A DNA stretch of 42,279 bases from Spirochaetia bacterium (GTDB taxonomy: Bacteria > Spirochaetota > Spirochaetia > Treponematales > Breznakiellaceae), in the NCBI GenBank assembly GCA_026002045.1, contig BOAV01000010.1, positions 1-42,279 on the forward strand, written 5' to 3'. Both the position numbers and the translations under genes were made by a program. Below are positions 31,284 to 39,799 of this stretch, one piece after another. Each line of letters opens with the position of its first letter. The first letter of the stretch is position 1. The notes under the pieces were generated by a model. It searched no databases. It was not told where the DNA came from and saw nothing but the letters and a program-made list of their open reading frames with translations.

Positions 31284-32183
31284 ATGCAAAAGAGAATTTT
31301 AGGCCGTACCGGACTTGAAGTCTTCCCGCTCGCCTATGGAGCCATGGAATTACACCGCTGTAAAAGCGATGCGGAAGCCGACGCCATTTTAAATCAGGCG
31401 CTGGACCTGGGGATTAACTACATTGATACATCCCCCGAATACGAAACCAGTGAAGACCGGATCGGCAAGGCTATTTCAAAGCGCCGGAACGAATATATCC
31501 TGGCGACGAAATGCGGCGACGTGGCCGGGAATTTTCACTATGATTTTTCCCGCAAGACCATGGTGGACAACCTTGAAAACAGCCTCCGCCGTATGAAGAC
31601 CGACCACATTGATATTTGGCAGCTCCACGGCGCGACCCCCATGCACTTTCCCAACGGCCAGCAGGAAGAAGCCTTCCAGGTTATGAAGGAAATGCAGCAA
31701 CAGGGTAAAGTGCGGTTCCTGGGGGTCACCATGCGGCATGGCCGGGACTATGAAGATGTCTGCCCCACGCAAAGCAGCTATTTTTACGCCCCCTTCTTTG
31801 CAAAACTTGAACCCATTGACATGATTCAGTTGGTATACGGCGGCATGATCCGCACCGTGGAACATGAAATTACCCCCCTGACGAAGGCGGGTAAGGGGAT
31901 CATCGCCCGAAGCGGCGTCAACTGGTTTAAACCCAAACTTTACGATTCCATTTGGGAAGATCAGCGCATGAGCGAACTCCTGGCCAGGGGCGAAGATCAA
32001 AAGGGTTGGCTCCTCCGCTTTGTTATTTCCCATCCCGATATTACCGCTCCGGTTATCGGAACCATCAATACGGAACATCTTAAAAAGAACGTCGAGGCAA
32101 TTAACCGCGGTCCTCTGCCGGAAAATGTGTACCGTGAGGCAAAATACCGCCTGCCCAAACCTTATACCGAGATGAACCTGTAA
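31284..32183 (+). CDS. Aldo/keto reductase
   Basis: The 299-residue NAD(P)H-dependent oxidoreductase has the AKR pattern: RILGRTGLEVFPLAYG at the start, YIDTSPEYETSEDRIG (catalytic Asp and Tyr), TKCGD (catalytic Lys), and IDIWQLHGA (His). I chose ATG 31284, which has AAGGAG at ideal spacing, over an upstream frame start at 31173 that crosses two hairpins. Its stop overlaps the start of the GH2 gene by one base (TAATG), so translation is coupled. It may act on a sugar or uronate-derived carbonyl released in the pathway; the substrate is not known. The family includes members with regulatory rather than metabolic roles. Confidence 0.88.
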   Translation: MQKRILGRTGLEVFPLAYGAMELHRCKSDAEADAILNQALDLGINYIDTSPEYETSEDRIGKAISKRRNEYILATKCGDVAGNFHYDFSRKTMVDNLENSLRRMKTDHIDIWQLHGATPMHFPNGQQEEAFQVMKEMQQQGKVRFLGVTMRHGRDYEDVCPTQSSYFYAPFFAKLEPIDMIQLVYGGMIRTVEHEITPLTKAGKGIIARSGVNWFKPKLYDSIWEDQRMSELLARGEDQKGWLLRFVISHPDITAPVIGTINTEHLKKNVEAINRGPLPENVYREAKYRLPKPYTEMNL

Positions 32184-34735
32184 TGAAGACTATTACCACC
32201 ATTGATTCGAAATGGAAACTGCGGCGGCTGGACCCGGTGGATAAGCTGGACATTTCCCGTGTGGATGATCTGTTAAAAGACGGCCCCGGGCCCCGGGACC
32301 GGGTGTTTGCCATTCCTAAAATGCCTGCCCAGGTTTACGAAATTTTGATTGCCGAAAAGGTCATCGAAAATCCGAATATCCATGGGGATTCAAGCGCCTG
32401 CCAATGGGTAGCGGAAAGCGATTGGCTTTACGTCAATGACTTTACCTACACCCCCGAAAAAAAGACCGCCTATTTTGATTTTCAGGGCCTGGACACCTGG
32501 GCGGATATTTATCTTAACGGTGAATTGATAGCCGAACATGAGGATGCCTATCTTCCCCGCCGTACCGATGTTACGGGGAAGCTCCTGGAAAAGAACCGGC
32601 TGGTCATTCATTTCCATTCTCCCCGGAAAAAATATGACGCGGTGGTTCTGTCCGATTATGTGAAGGATGCCCAGGGGAAGATAAAACCCGGCGCCCGGAC
32701 CCGTATGTTCGGAACCACCCTGGGCGAATACCTGGGGCCCAAACCAAATCTGCTGCGGGTGGGCATCTACGGCGTGGTGCGCATTGTGGCCCTTGATCCT
32801 GCGGAGATTGCCAATTTGCATACGCCCTATGTGCTCTCCAAAGCGCTGGATACGGTGTCTCTGGATATTAACGTGACGGTTAAGGGTAAAGCGGGCATTG
32901 CAGGCCATGCCCTGGTAAAAGCGGCGCTCCTCAATCCAAAGGGCGAAGTTGCCGCTTCCGGCGAATTTCCTCTTGACCCGCAGAAATACTGCGCCGCGGG
33001 AAATTTTGTAATAAATAATCCCGAAGTTTGGTGGCCCCGGACCCATGGCAAAAGCCCCCTGTATACCCTTACGGCGGAGCTGTATATTGACAAAATTCCT
33101 GCGGACAAAATTACCCGCAAAATAGGGTTCCGCAATATTGAACAGCTGGGGGATTTTGACTTTACCATCAATGGGCTGCCCCTCAAAATTTACGGTTCCA
33201 ACCTTGCCCCCGCGGACACCTTAACCAATGTGTATAATCCTGAACGGATGAACGCCCTCCTTGATTTAGCCGAACTTGCCCACCATAACTGTCTGCGGGT
33301 CTGGGGAGAGAACGAGCGGCTCGACGATGATTTTTATGATGAATGCGACGCCCGGGGCTTCCTGATCTGGCAGGACTTCTTTACCACCTATTCCATGTAT
33401 GATGTTAACCCCCATTTGTTTGATCTGCTGCGGCAGGAAGCGGAGGATACGGTGCTGCGCCTGCGGGATCATGCCTGTATATGGCTCTGGTGCGGCGGAA
33501 ACGAAAACATCATGAGCGGCCAGTTTGAGTATCCCGGCGAGGAAATGATGGGCCTCGCCATATTTGATGAAATATTTCCCGCCGTATGCAGCAGGCTGGA
33601 TCCGGGCCGCTACTATCACCGATCCTCCCCCGATGGCGGCGCCTATGCCAACGATCCCCTGGGGGGCGATACCCATGGATATACCCATATCTGGTATGTT
33701 CCGGGGAGTTACTATCCGGTCTTCCTCAGCGAAAACAACCGGGTTTCTCCCCCGGCAAAACGCACCATGCAGCGGATGATGAAAAAAGAAGACCTCTGGC
33801 CCGCGGGTTACGACGGCCTTCAGCATAAAAACGACGAACTGCCATGGCCGGAACAGTGGAACAAGTACAATTCAAACCAGGGTTACTGGAAGCTTGGGGA
33901 AATTGAAAACTACTATGATGCCACCGATCTTGACGCCATGCTGTACCGCATCGGCTGGGCCCACGGGGATTATCTGCGCCGCCGGGTGGAGCGGTACCGC
34001 CGGGGCTGCCCCCGGGAGGACAATACCACCGAGCGCATCACCAAAGGCCACATACTCTGGCTCCTCAACGGCAGCAGCAACCATATTTTCTTCAATGTGA
34101 TTGACTACTTCCTGGAACCCAACATCGCCTACTATTCCATCAAGCGCGCCTATGAACCGGTGCTGCTCAGTTTTGATGTGGGCAATTTTATTAAGCTCTG
34201 GATGGTCAACGATTCGGTAAAACCCCTGTCGGGCCGGGTGTTCATCCGCCTCTTCAGCCCGCAGAAAAACTGTGTGGTTAACGATTTCGAGATACCCTTC
34301 GAAATTGCCCCGGATGAATCAAAGTTTTTGACCGACTGCAACCGGTTCGGCCAATTCAAGAGCAACAACATCCTCCACGCCTACGCGGTTACTTCCGACG
34401 GGAAGCGGGTCGCCGAAAGCTTCGATTATGCGGATATTGAACGGCACATGCGCTTCCCCCGGGACGGTAAAATATCCCTCACCGTAGACAAGGGGGAATT
34501 GCTGCTGCAAAGCAGCCGCTATGAACGGTCGGTGGAACTTCTGGGCAATGCCGATGGTGACGAATTCGGCTGGCTTTTTGATGACAACTATTTTGATTTG
34601 CTGCCCGGCCAGATTAAACGGGTAAAGGTGCTGGGCAGACACGACCGGGGAACAATCTCCGCCAAGGGCTATTACAGTGATACGGTCACCGGGGTGGAGT
34701 TTGTAAGACCCTCTTCCTGCTGCGGGGCCAAATGA
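32183..34735 (+). CDS. Glycoside hydrolase family 2, beta-mannosidase-like
   Basis: The 850-residue enzyme has the GH2 layout: N-terminal sugar-binding jelly roll (about 1-180, QGLDTWADIYLNGELIAEHEDAYLPRRTDVT), immunoglobulin-like domain, and TIM barrel (about 310-600) with LRVWGENERLDDDFYDECDARGFLIWQDF. The acid/base Glu is about 441 in CGGNENIM, and the likely nucleophile Glu is about 517 in FLSEN. A C-terminal beta domain follows. The GENE...DECDERGFLIWQDF pattern and length are typical of beta-mannosidases rather than beta-galactosidases or glucuronidases. There is no signal peptide, so it acts in the cytoplasm on imported mannosides. It is the last gene of the ABC/reductase operon. Confidence 0.87.
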   Translation: MKTITTIDSKWKLRRLDPVDKLDISRVDDLLKDGPGPRDRVFAIPKMPAQVYEILIAEKVIENPNIHGDSSACQWVAESDWLYVNDFTYTPEKKTAYFDFQGLDTWADIYLNGELIAEHEDAYLPRRTDVTGKLLEKNRLVIHFHSPRKKYDAVVLSDYVKDAQGKIKPGARTRMFGTTLGEYLGPKPNLLRVGIYGVVRIVALDPAEIANLHTPYVLSKALDTVSLDINVTVKGKAGIAGHALVKAALLNPKGEVAASGEFPLDPQKYCAAGNFVINNPEVWWPRTHGKSPLYTLTAELYIDKIPADKITRKIGFRNIEQLGDFDFTINGLPLKIYGSNLAPADTLTNVYNPERMNALLDLAELAHHNCLRVWGENERLDDDFYDECDARGFLIWQDFFTTYSMYDVNPHLFDLLRQEAEDTVLRLRDHACIWLWCGGNENIMSGQFEYPGEEMMGLAIFDEIFPAVCSRLDPGRYYHRSSPDGGAYANDPLGGDTHGYTHIWYVPGSYYPVFLSENNRVSPPAKRTMQRMMKKEDLWPAGYDGLQHKNDELPWPEQWNKYNSNQGYWKLGEIENYYDATDLDAMLYRIGWAHGDYLRRRVERYRRGCPREDNTTERITKGHILWLLNGSSNHIFFNVIDYFLEPNIAYYSIKRAYEPVLLSFDVGNFIKLWMVNDSVKPLSGRVFIRLFSPQKNCVVNDFEIPFEIAPDESKFLTDCNRFGQFKSNNILHAYAVTSDGKRVAESFDYADIERHMRFPRDGKISLTVDKGELLLQSSRYERSVELLGNADGDEFGWLFDDNYFDLLPGQIKRVKVLGRHDRGTISAKGYYSDTVTGVEFVRPSSCCGAK

Positions 34736-34754
34736 TACAGGTTTTCGGGACCAA

Positions 34755-34797
34755 TTTTCAGAAATATCGCGGTTCTGAGTAAATTTGGCAGTGAGAA
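34755..34797. repeat. Dispersed 43-nt repeat, copy 2
   Basis: This matches 6043-6085 at 39 of 43 bases, 20 bases after the GH2 stop codon. The stem is TCAGAA/TTCTGA, compensated relative to copy 1. It lies at one border of the AT-rich TraX insertion. Between here and 34875 I see only degenerate frames with stops. Confidence 0.65.
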
Positions 34798-34875
34798 GGT
34801 GTAGTATTCGTCTAAAGCGATGGCTTCTTCATCGGCGAAGCATATACAGTCCTGTTAGGCGGCGTGCTACCCCTT

Positions 34876-35664
34876 TTATAAACCATTTATATATTTTCCT
34901 ATTATTCCTAAAATCGCTAAATGTAGAGGATAGTAAACATAGAAAAACCATTTCATTCCTTTCCATTTTCCTCTTTCTCCATTATATCTATTAAGTATTG
35001 GTATAGCCAAAAATATAAAAAATTGTATTATTCCATATATAATATTTATAAATATCATATATACAATTACATAGGCTGTTATCAAACCCATTAACCATAA
35101 CATTTGTCTTTTGAAATTTCCATGATTTTTTCCAATATAAAATATTGCCAATGCCGCCGGTGTACTCCAATCCGCAATAAACGCGCCGAAAAAGCATATT
35201 GTTATTATAATTGGTTTTAGCCATTCTTTGGATATATTTATTTTTTTAGCGTCAACGGCTAATGCTATTACTCCTAATAAATAGGCCCATATTACGCTTG
35301 TTTGATCAAAAATACCCGTTTTAAACGGAATGAAATTATAATAAAAAGGCATATCAGAATTAATATTTTTTAAATTTCCGGGAGTTAATAAAAGTTTATA
35401 TGCGAAATGTGAAAATATGGCAAGAATAAATAATCTAAATATATATCTTTTTATGTTTTTAGTATAATGACAGCCTTCCGCAATAAAATAAATCATAATC
35501 GGGGCAGTAATTCTTCCAATAATATGCAAAATAATTATCCAATCAGTACGAAACCCCGGGAAAAATGTCCATGCGCAATGATCTATTGTCATTGCAATAA
35601 TAGCCAAAAGTTTTATTTTATTGGAGGTAATTCCATTGGCATTATTTACTTTCGATATATTCAT
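34876..35664 (-). CDS. TraX-family membrane acyltransferase-like protein
   Basis: The 262-residue protein has seven or eight hydrophobic helices and the TraX pattern: KLLAIIAMTIDHCAWTFFP at the N-terminus, HIIGRITAPIMIYFIAEGCHYT, then RLFILAIFSHFAYKLL. TraX acetylates F pilin, but chromosomal TraX-like proteins are widespread with unknown acceptors. The gene is strikingly AT-rich (many ATA, AAT codons) compared with its GC-rich neighbours. Its start codon overlaps the stop of a truncated HAD-phosphatase frame, so it was probably inserted by transfer or recombination. It lies at the end of the second ABC operon. Confidence 0.85.
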   Translation of the reverse strand: MNISKVNNANGITSNKIKLLAIIAMTIDHCAWTFFPGFRTDWIIILHIIGRITAPIMIYFIAEGCHYTKNIKRYIFRLFILAIFSHFAYKLLLTPGNLKNINSDMPFYYNFIPFKTGIFDQTSVIWAYLLGVIALAVDAKKINISKEWLKPIIITICFFGAFIADWSTPAALAIFYIGKNHGNFKRQMLWLMGLITAYVIVYMIFINIIYGIIQFFIFLAIPILNRYNGERGKWKGMKWFFYVYYPLHLAILGIIGKYINGL

Positions 35665-35756
35665 ATGTTTATTGCAGCTATACCGGCAGCAATGGCGGGG
35701 ATAACGGCGGCATTGTGCGCCACCACCCCGCCCATGTCAAAAACGAAAAGTTTCAT
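35661..35756 (-). pseudogene. N-terminal fragment of a HAD-superfamily hydrolase
   Basis: The frame starts at ATG 35756, overlapping the stop of the IMPase-family gene (ATGA). It encodes 31 residues beginning MKLFVFDMGGVVAHNAAVIP, the HAD class-IA motif I with the nucleophilic Asp in FDMGG. It ends at a stop shared with the start codon of the TraX gene. The full protein would be about 200 residues, so about 170 are missing. I infer that insertion of the TraX segment removed the rest and that the operon originally ended with a phosphatase. Confidence 0.75.
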
Positions 35757-36556
35757 GAGCCAAATTCCTTAAGGTAGGCCCCTATCTTTTTCAGCATTTC
35801 AGCATGAAGCAGGCCATTGGTGGCAAGAATTCCGTGTTTACCCTCAAAAGGCAGGGGGCTCTTATCCCAGTGGGTAATGGTTCCCCCCGCTTCCAGTAAT
35901 ATAATACTGCCCCCGGCATAGTCCCAGGGTTTTACACACTGGGTAAAAAAGACGCCGCCCCTGCCGCAGGCAATAAAGCACACATCAAGGGCCACAGAAC
36001 CGGTAACACGGTAATCAATACATTCACTGAATACCTCATTAATTAAATGGGAAAGAAAATTCTTTTTGCGCTCAAGGTAGGGATCGGTTTCAGCTAACAC
36101 CAGGGTTTCGGCCAGTTTGGCATCGGTATTTACATGGATGGGCCTGTTGTTTAGAAAAGCGCCGCCCCCCTGATACGCCGAAAACAGTTCACCGCTTGGG
36201 GGATTGTATACCGCGCCTGCCAGGGGGCGCCCGTTTTTTACCAGGCCAATGGAAACGGCATACAGGGGGAGGCCGTAAATCAGGTTAGTGGTTCCGTCTA
36301 TCGGATCAACTATCCATTGATATTCCGCCCGCTTTTCATCATCATCCCCTTCTTCGGACAACACCAGAGATCCGGGAACCAAAGAGGGCAGCCGGCTGCT
36401 TAAAAATTCATCAATACAAAGATCAACCTGGGTTACAAAATCTTTGGGGCCCTTGCTTTGAGTGCCGAGCTCTTTATCCCCTACAAGACCGGCGGCTTCC
36501 ACCGCCAGCACTTTTATCTGTTCTGTCAGGCTGTTTAAATCCACAATAGTTCCCAT
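35753..36556 (-). CDS. Inositol-monophosphatase-family phosphatase
   Basis: The 267-residue enzyme has the magnesium/lithium-sensitive phosphatase motifs: LVLSEEGDDDE (first metal Glu), WIVDPIDGTTNLIYGLP (Asp pair), and the C-terminal KPWDYAGGSIILLEAGG. Members hydrolyse inositol phosphates, fructose-1,6-bisphosphate or related sugar phosphates. Its start overlaps the stop of the upstream permease gene (TGATG), so it is coupled to the ABC operon. That placement, with a former HAD phosphatase next to it, suggests that the imported substrate is phosphorylated or becomes so. The exact substrate is unknown. Confidence 0.88.
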   Translation of the reverse strand: MGTIVDLNSLTEQIKVLAVEAAGLVGDKELGTQSKGPKDFVTQVDLCIDEFLSSRLPSLVPGSLVLSEEGDDDEKRAEYQWIVDPIDGTTNLIYGLPLYAVSIGLVKNGRPLAGAVYNPPSGELFSAYQGGGAFLNNRPIHVNTDAKLAETLVLAETDPYLERKKNFLSHLINEVFSECIDYRVTGSVALDVCFIACGRGGVFFTQCVKPWDYAGGSIILLEAGGTITHWDKSPLPFEGKHGILATNGLLHAEMLKKIGAYLKEFGS

Positions 36557-37410
36557 CAGCCTTTTCGGGAATCATACACCGAAGAACCGCCGATGAAGTA
36601 TTTTGACAGGGCAAAGAACATAATGAATATGGGGATGCTTGCAATGACCGCAACCGCCATCATGGCCCCTTCGTCGGTCATCTTTTCCTCGGAAAACTTG
36701 GAAATATAAAGGGGTATGGTCTTCATTTTTTCACTCTGTATAACCAGGAGGGGCCAGAGCAGGTTATCCCACTGACCGCGGAATGAAAGAATAGCTAAGG
36801 TGGCGATTACCGGCGTGCAGTTGGGAAAAACGATCTTCTGGAATATCCCCGGTTCACTCAGTCCGTCTACCCGGGCGGCATCAAGAAATTCACCGGGAAA
36901 GGTAATAAGATACTGCCGCATCTGGAATACCCCAAAGGCGCTGAGGAGGAAGGGGAGAATAAGGCCCACATAACTATTTTGAATACGAAGGCCCCTGGCT
37001 ACCATGTACAGGGGTATCATAATTGCTTCAAAGGGAATCATCATCGTAGCCATGATCATCATAAAAACAAAATTACGTCCCTTAAAACGGAATTTTGCCA
37101 GACCATAGCCCGTAAGGGAGGAGAGGATCACCGTCGTACAGGCCACCGTAGAAGAAACAATCAGGGAATTCAAAATATTCCGGGGGAATATCCATGAATT
37201 ATCGTTACCCCGAAGTCCCTGCAGATAATTCTGAAAATAAAAGGGCGAAGGAATCCAGCTGTAGGGCATCCTGAGTATCTGGTTTTTGTGCATCATGGAA
37301 GCGGTAAACATAAAAATCAGCGGAACAATGGTAAATGTAAGCATCACCAGCAGTAAAAAACTGACCAAAATTTTCCAGCCGGAAATGGATCTATGCGTTA
37401 TTTTTGGCAT
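36556..37410 (-). CDS. Sugar ABC transporter permease, UgpE/MalG type
   Basis: The 284-residue permease has about six helices, starting ILVSFLLLVMLTFTIVPLIFMFTASMM, with the EAA loop as LDAARVDGLSEPGIFQKIVFPNCTPV. It lies 11 bases after its partner permease gene. The first residue of the EAA motif is Asp rather than Glu, as in many CUT1 permeases. Confidence 0.92.
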   Translation of the reverse strand: MPKITHRSISGWKILVSFLLLVMLTFTIVPLIFMFTASMMHKNQILRMPYSWIPSPFYFQNYLQGLRGNDNSWIFPRNILNSLIVSSTVACTTVILSSLTGYGLAKFRFKGRNFVFMMIMATMMIPFEAIMIPLYMVARGLRIQNSYVGLILPFLLSAFGVFQMRQYLITFPGEFLDAARVDGLSEPGIFQKIVFPNCTPVIATLAILSFRGQWDNLLWPLLVIQSEKMKTIPLYISKFSEEKMTDEGAMMAVAVIASIPIFIMFFALSKYFIGGSSVYDSRKG

Positions 37411-37421
37411 GAGGCGCTCCC

Positions 37422-38342
37422 TTAATAATCCGTTTCGTCACTCTTGGAAACTCTGAACTGAACCCAGGTAAATACAAGCATGATGATAAATAAAACAATA
37501 CTCATGGCGCTGGCGCGGCCGATACGCTGATTTGTTATTCCCGTGCGGTATATATTCAGGGTAATAACATTGATAGGTCCCTGGGGGGCGCCCGCCTGGG
37601 TAAACAGATACTGGGTACTGAAGGTTTTAAGACATTGCAGCATCGACATGATCGATACCAGCGCCACGGTCGGACGCAGCAGGGGCAGCGTTATTCGCCA
37701 GAATGACTGCCACTTGCCCGACCCGTCTATGGTGGCCGCTTCATAGAGCGAGGGAGGTATTGACGAAAGCCCCGTGATAAACAGAATCACAAAATACCCG
37801 ATATACTTCCAAAAATATACAATCATCGTCGAGGCCTGTACCATGTACTGATCCGCCAGCCATCTGCGATCCATACCGGGGGTATTGAGCAGCGTATTGA
37901 CCCACTGATTGGCAAGCCCCCGGGGATCGAACATCTGCATCCAGATTGCCGCCGCCACCACCGAGGAGAGGACCGCCGGCGTATAATAGGCGATCTGAAA
38001 AAAGCCCCGGGTCCGGCTGCTCACAAATCCCGTAAGAAACACCGCAAAAATAAGACTGAACACCAGGAGGGGTATAAAAGTCCCCAGGGTAAACACCGCG
38101 GTCGCCCTGAGGGAATTCCAAAAACCCGCCGTCTGCGCGGTAAACAGGTACACATAATTCCCCGCCCCCACAAAAGGCGGTGTTGCAAGAGAAAGAACCC
38201 GTTTGTCAAACAAGCTGGTATACAGGGCGTTCAGAATAGGATAAAAACTGAAAATCGAAAAAAAGACTATCGCCGGAACAACAAAGGCGAAACCCCAGCG
38301 GGCCTGTTTTTTCTCTATCCCTGAATACCGCTTTTTACTCAT
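37422..38342 (-). CDS. Sugar ABC transporter permease, UgpA/MalF type
   Basis: The 306-residue permease begins with a basic segment and WGFAFVVPAIVFFSIFSFYPILNALYTSLFD, the CUT1 pattern, and has the EAA loop YEAATIDGSGKWQSFWRITLPLLRPT. GGATC precedes the ATG at suitable spacing. It lies 14 bases after the binding-protein gene and 11 before the second permease gene. There is no ATPase gene here. Confidence 0.93.
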   Translation of the reverse strand: MSKKRYSGIEKKQARWGFAFVVPAIVFFSIFSFYPILNALYTSLFDKRVLSLATPPFVGAGNYVYLFTAQTAGFWNSLRATAVFTLGTFIPLLVFSLIFAVFLTGFVSSRTRGFFQIAYYTPAVLSSVVAAAIWMQMFDPRGLANQWVNTLLNTPGMDRRWLADQYMVQASTMIVYFWKYIGYFVILFITGLSSIPPSLYEAATIDGSGKWQSFWRITLPLLRPTVALVSIMSMLQCLKTFSTQYLFTQAGAPQGPINVITLNIYRTGITNQRIGRASAMSIVLFIIMLVFTWVQFRVSKSDETDY

Positions 38343-38356
38343 AATGAGATCCTTTT

Positions 38357-39652
38357 TTATTTATCCTCAAGCAATTCCTGGGCCGACGCTTTCAGTGTTG
38401 CCAGGGCTTTTTCAGGGGTTTCCCCGGAAAGCATTACCGACTCTACCGCAGCGCGGATAAGATTCTGCAGTTGGGCGCTGTTCGCCCCGTAATACACAAT
38501 ATGTCCCCGCTGCATATCCTTGGTGAATACATCAGAGTAGGGAATATTTTTATAGCTCTCTGAATTAAACAGCGCCTTGGTCGGCTGAATCAGCTGAACT
38601 TCGTTAAGATATTCTTCGGAATGGGTAAGCATATAGCCGATTAATTTCCAGGACGCCGCCTGCTTTGCCTTGGAACTCTGGGCGTTAACCAGGTAGTAGT
38701 GGCCGTAGTAGCAGCCCGCAACATCTTTTACCGCATTGGCAAATTTGGGATAGGGAACAACCATCCATTCGCCGCTGTCATAGAAAGCGGCATTTTCGGC
38801 TTTGATCCTTCCTTCCTGATAGAGGCCGGTGGTCGCCATGGCAATATCATTGTTATTCTGATTGAAAAGGGACCGGGCGTTTTTGTAGGTGGGCGAACCA
38901 AGGTTCTTGCCGCTGGGGCCCCAGTCTTTCATATAACGGAGGAAGGTAAGCCAGGCCTCGTCCCCTACAATAGCGGTCTTGCCGTCGTCGCTGACAAGCT
39001 GACCCCCAAGCTGTTCCACCATGGGAACAAAGGCAACGAGGTAATAGGGATAGCGGAAGTCAAAGCCCCGGCGGGTAAGAATATCCCCATTGCGGAGCAC
39101 CAGTTTTTCCGAAATCGCCATCATATCTTCCCAGGTTTTGGGATAATCTTTTTCGGCATCCAGACCGGCGGAACGGAACACATTCTTGTTGACAAAGATA
39201 CACCAGTTGGTAAGTTCCATGGGCAGCCCGTAAATTTCACCATTTAAGGTTACCGGATCAAGGAAACCATCCGCATAGGCATTGATAAGATCCGCCTTAT
39301 TTTTATATCCCGCCGCCTGATAATTAACCGGAGCTACCCGGCCGTTGGCGATATAGGCATATTCATCCTCGATGGAGAGATTGAAAATATCCGGGCCCTG
39401 ATTTGCCGCAAAGGCGGTCTGAATAAGTTCGATATTCTTTGTAGCCGACTGGGTCGTCCTTTCAATCTTGATATTCGGGTTAGCCGCCATAAATTCCTGC
39501 ACATACCGCTCTTCAATACGGGTACGATTGGGATCCTCGTGGGTCCACACGGTCAAAGTTATCGGCTCATCGGCCTTTTCACTTTTTTTACACGACAATA
39601 CAACCGGAATGAGCAGCGAAACAGCCAACAAAATCAATAAAATTTTTTTCAT
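38357..39652 (-). CDS. ABC transporter sugar-binding lipoprotein (family 1)
   Basis: The 431-residue protein has a lipobox leader (LIPVVLSC, Cys about 21) and the family-1 core: ITLTVWTHEDPNRTRIEERYVQEFMAANPNIKIE, GPDIFNLSIEDEYAYIANGRVAPV, and NWCIFVNKNVFRSAGLD. It is a CUT1 binding protein of the UgpB kind, for sugars or polyols. A perfect AGGAGG lies 6 bases before the ATG, and a good promoter lies upstream, so it is the well-expressed first gene of a minus-strand operon with two permeases and the IMPase-family gene. Confidence 0.93.
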   Translation of the reverse strand: MKKILLILLAVSLLIPVVLSCKKSEKADEPITLTVWTHEDPNRTRIEERYVQEFMAANPNIKIERTTQSATKNIELIQTAFAANQGPDIFNLSIEDEYAYIANGRVAPVNYQAAGYKNKADLINAYADGFLDPVTLNGEIYGLPMELTNWCIFVNKNVFRSAGLDAEKDYPKTWEDMMAISEKLVLRNGDILTRRGFDFRYPYYLVAFVPMVEQLGGQLVSDDGKTAIVGDEAWLTFLRYMKDWGPSGKNLGSPTYKNARSLFNQNNNDIAMATTGLYQEGRIKAENAAFYDSGEWMVVPYPKFANAVKDVAGCYYGHYYLVNAQSSKAKQAASWKLIGYMLTHSEEYLNEVQLIQPTKALFNSESYKNIPYSDVFTKDMQRGHIVYYGANSAQLQNLIRAAVESVMLSGETPEKALATLKASAQELLEDK

Positions 39653-39689
39653 GCATTTCCTCCTGATGAAATGTTTAACACTTTCTATG

Positions 39690-39718
39690 ATTATGATGCT
39701 TTAGGAGAGAATTTGCAA
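39690..39718 (-). promoter_or_regulatory. Promoter of the second ABC operon
   Basis: On the minus strand TTGCAA (39718-39713), 17 bases and CATAAT (39695-39690) give a sigma-70 promoter with a leader of about 30 bases and a consensus AGGAGG before the binding-protein ATG. Confidence 0.6.
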
Positions 39719-39799
39719 GCATTTTCGTGCTTTCGGCAGGAAGGCTAAAAATCCCCTTGCCCCCTTGAGCGGGTCATGATAATTTTAACGGGGGTGTTT

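Noticed and set aside
34800..34875. Short frames after the dispersed repeat as gene remnants
   Set aside because: Both strands show fragments interrupted by stops and with no similarity I can recognise.
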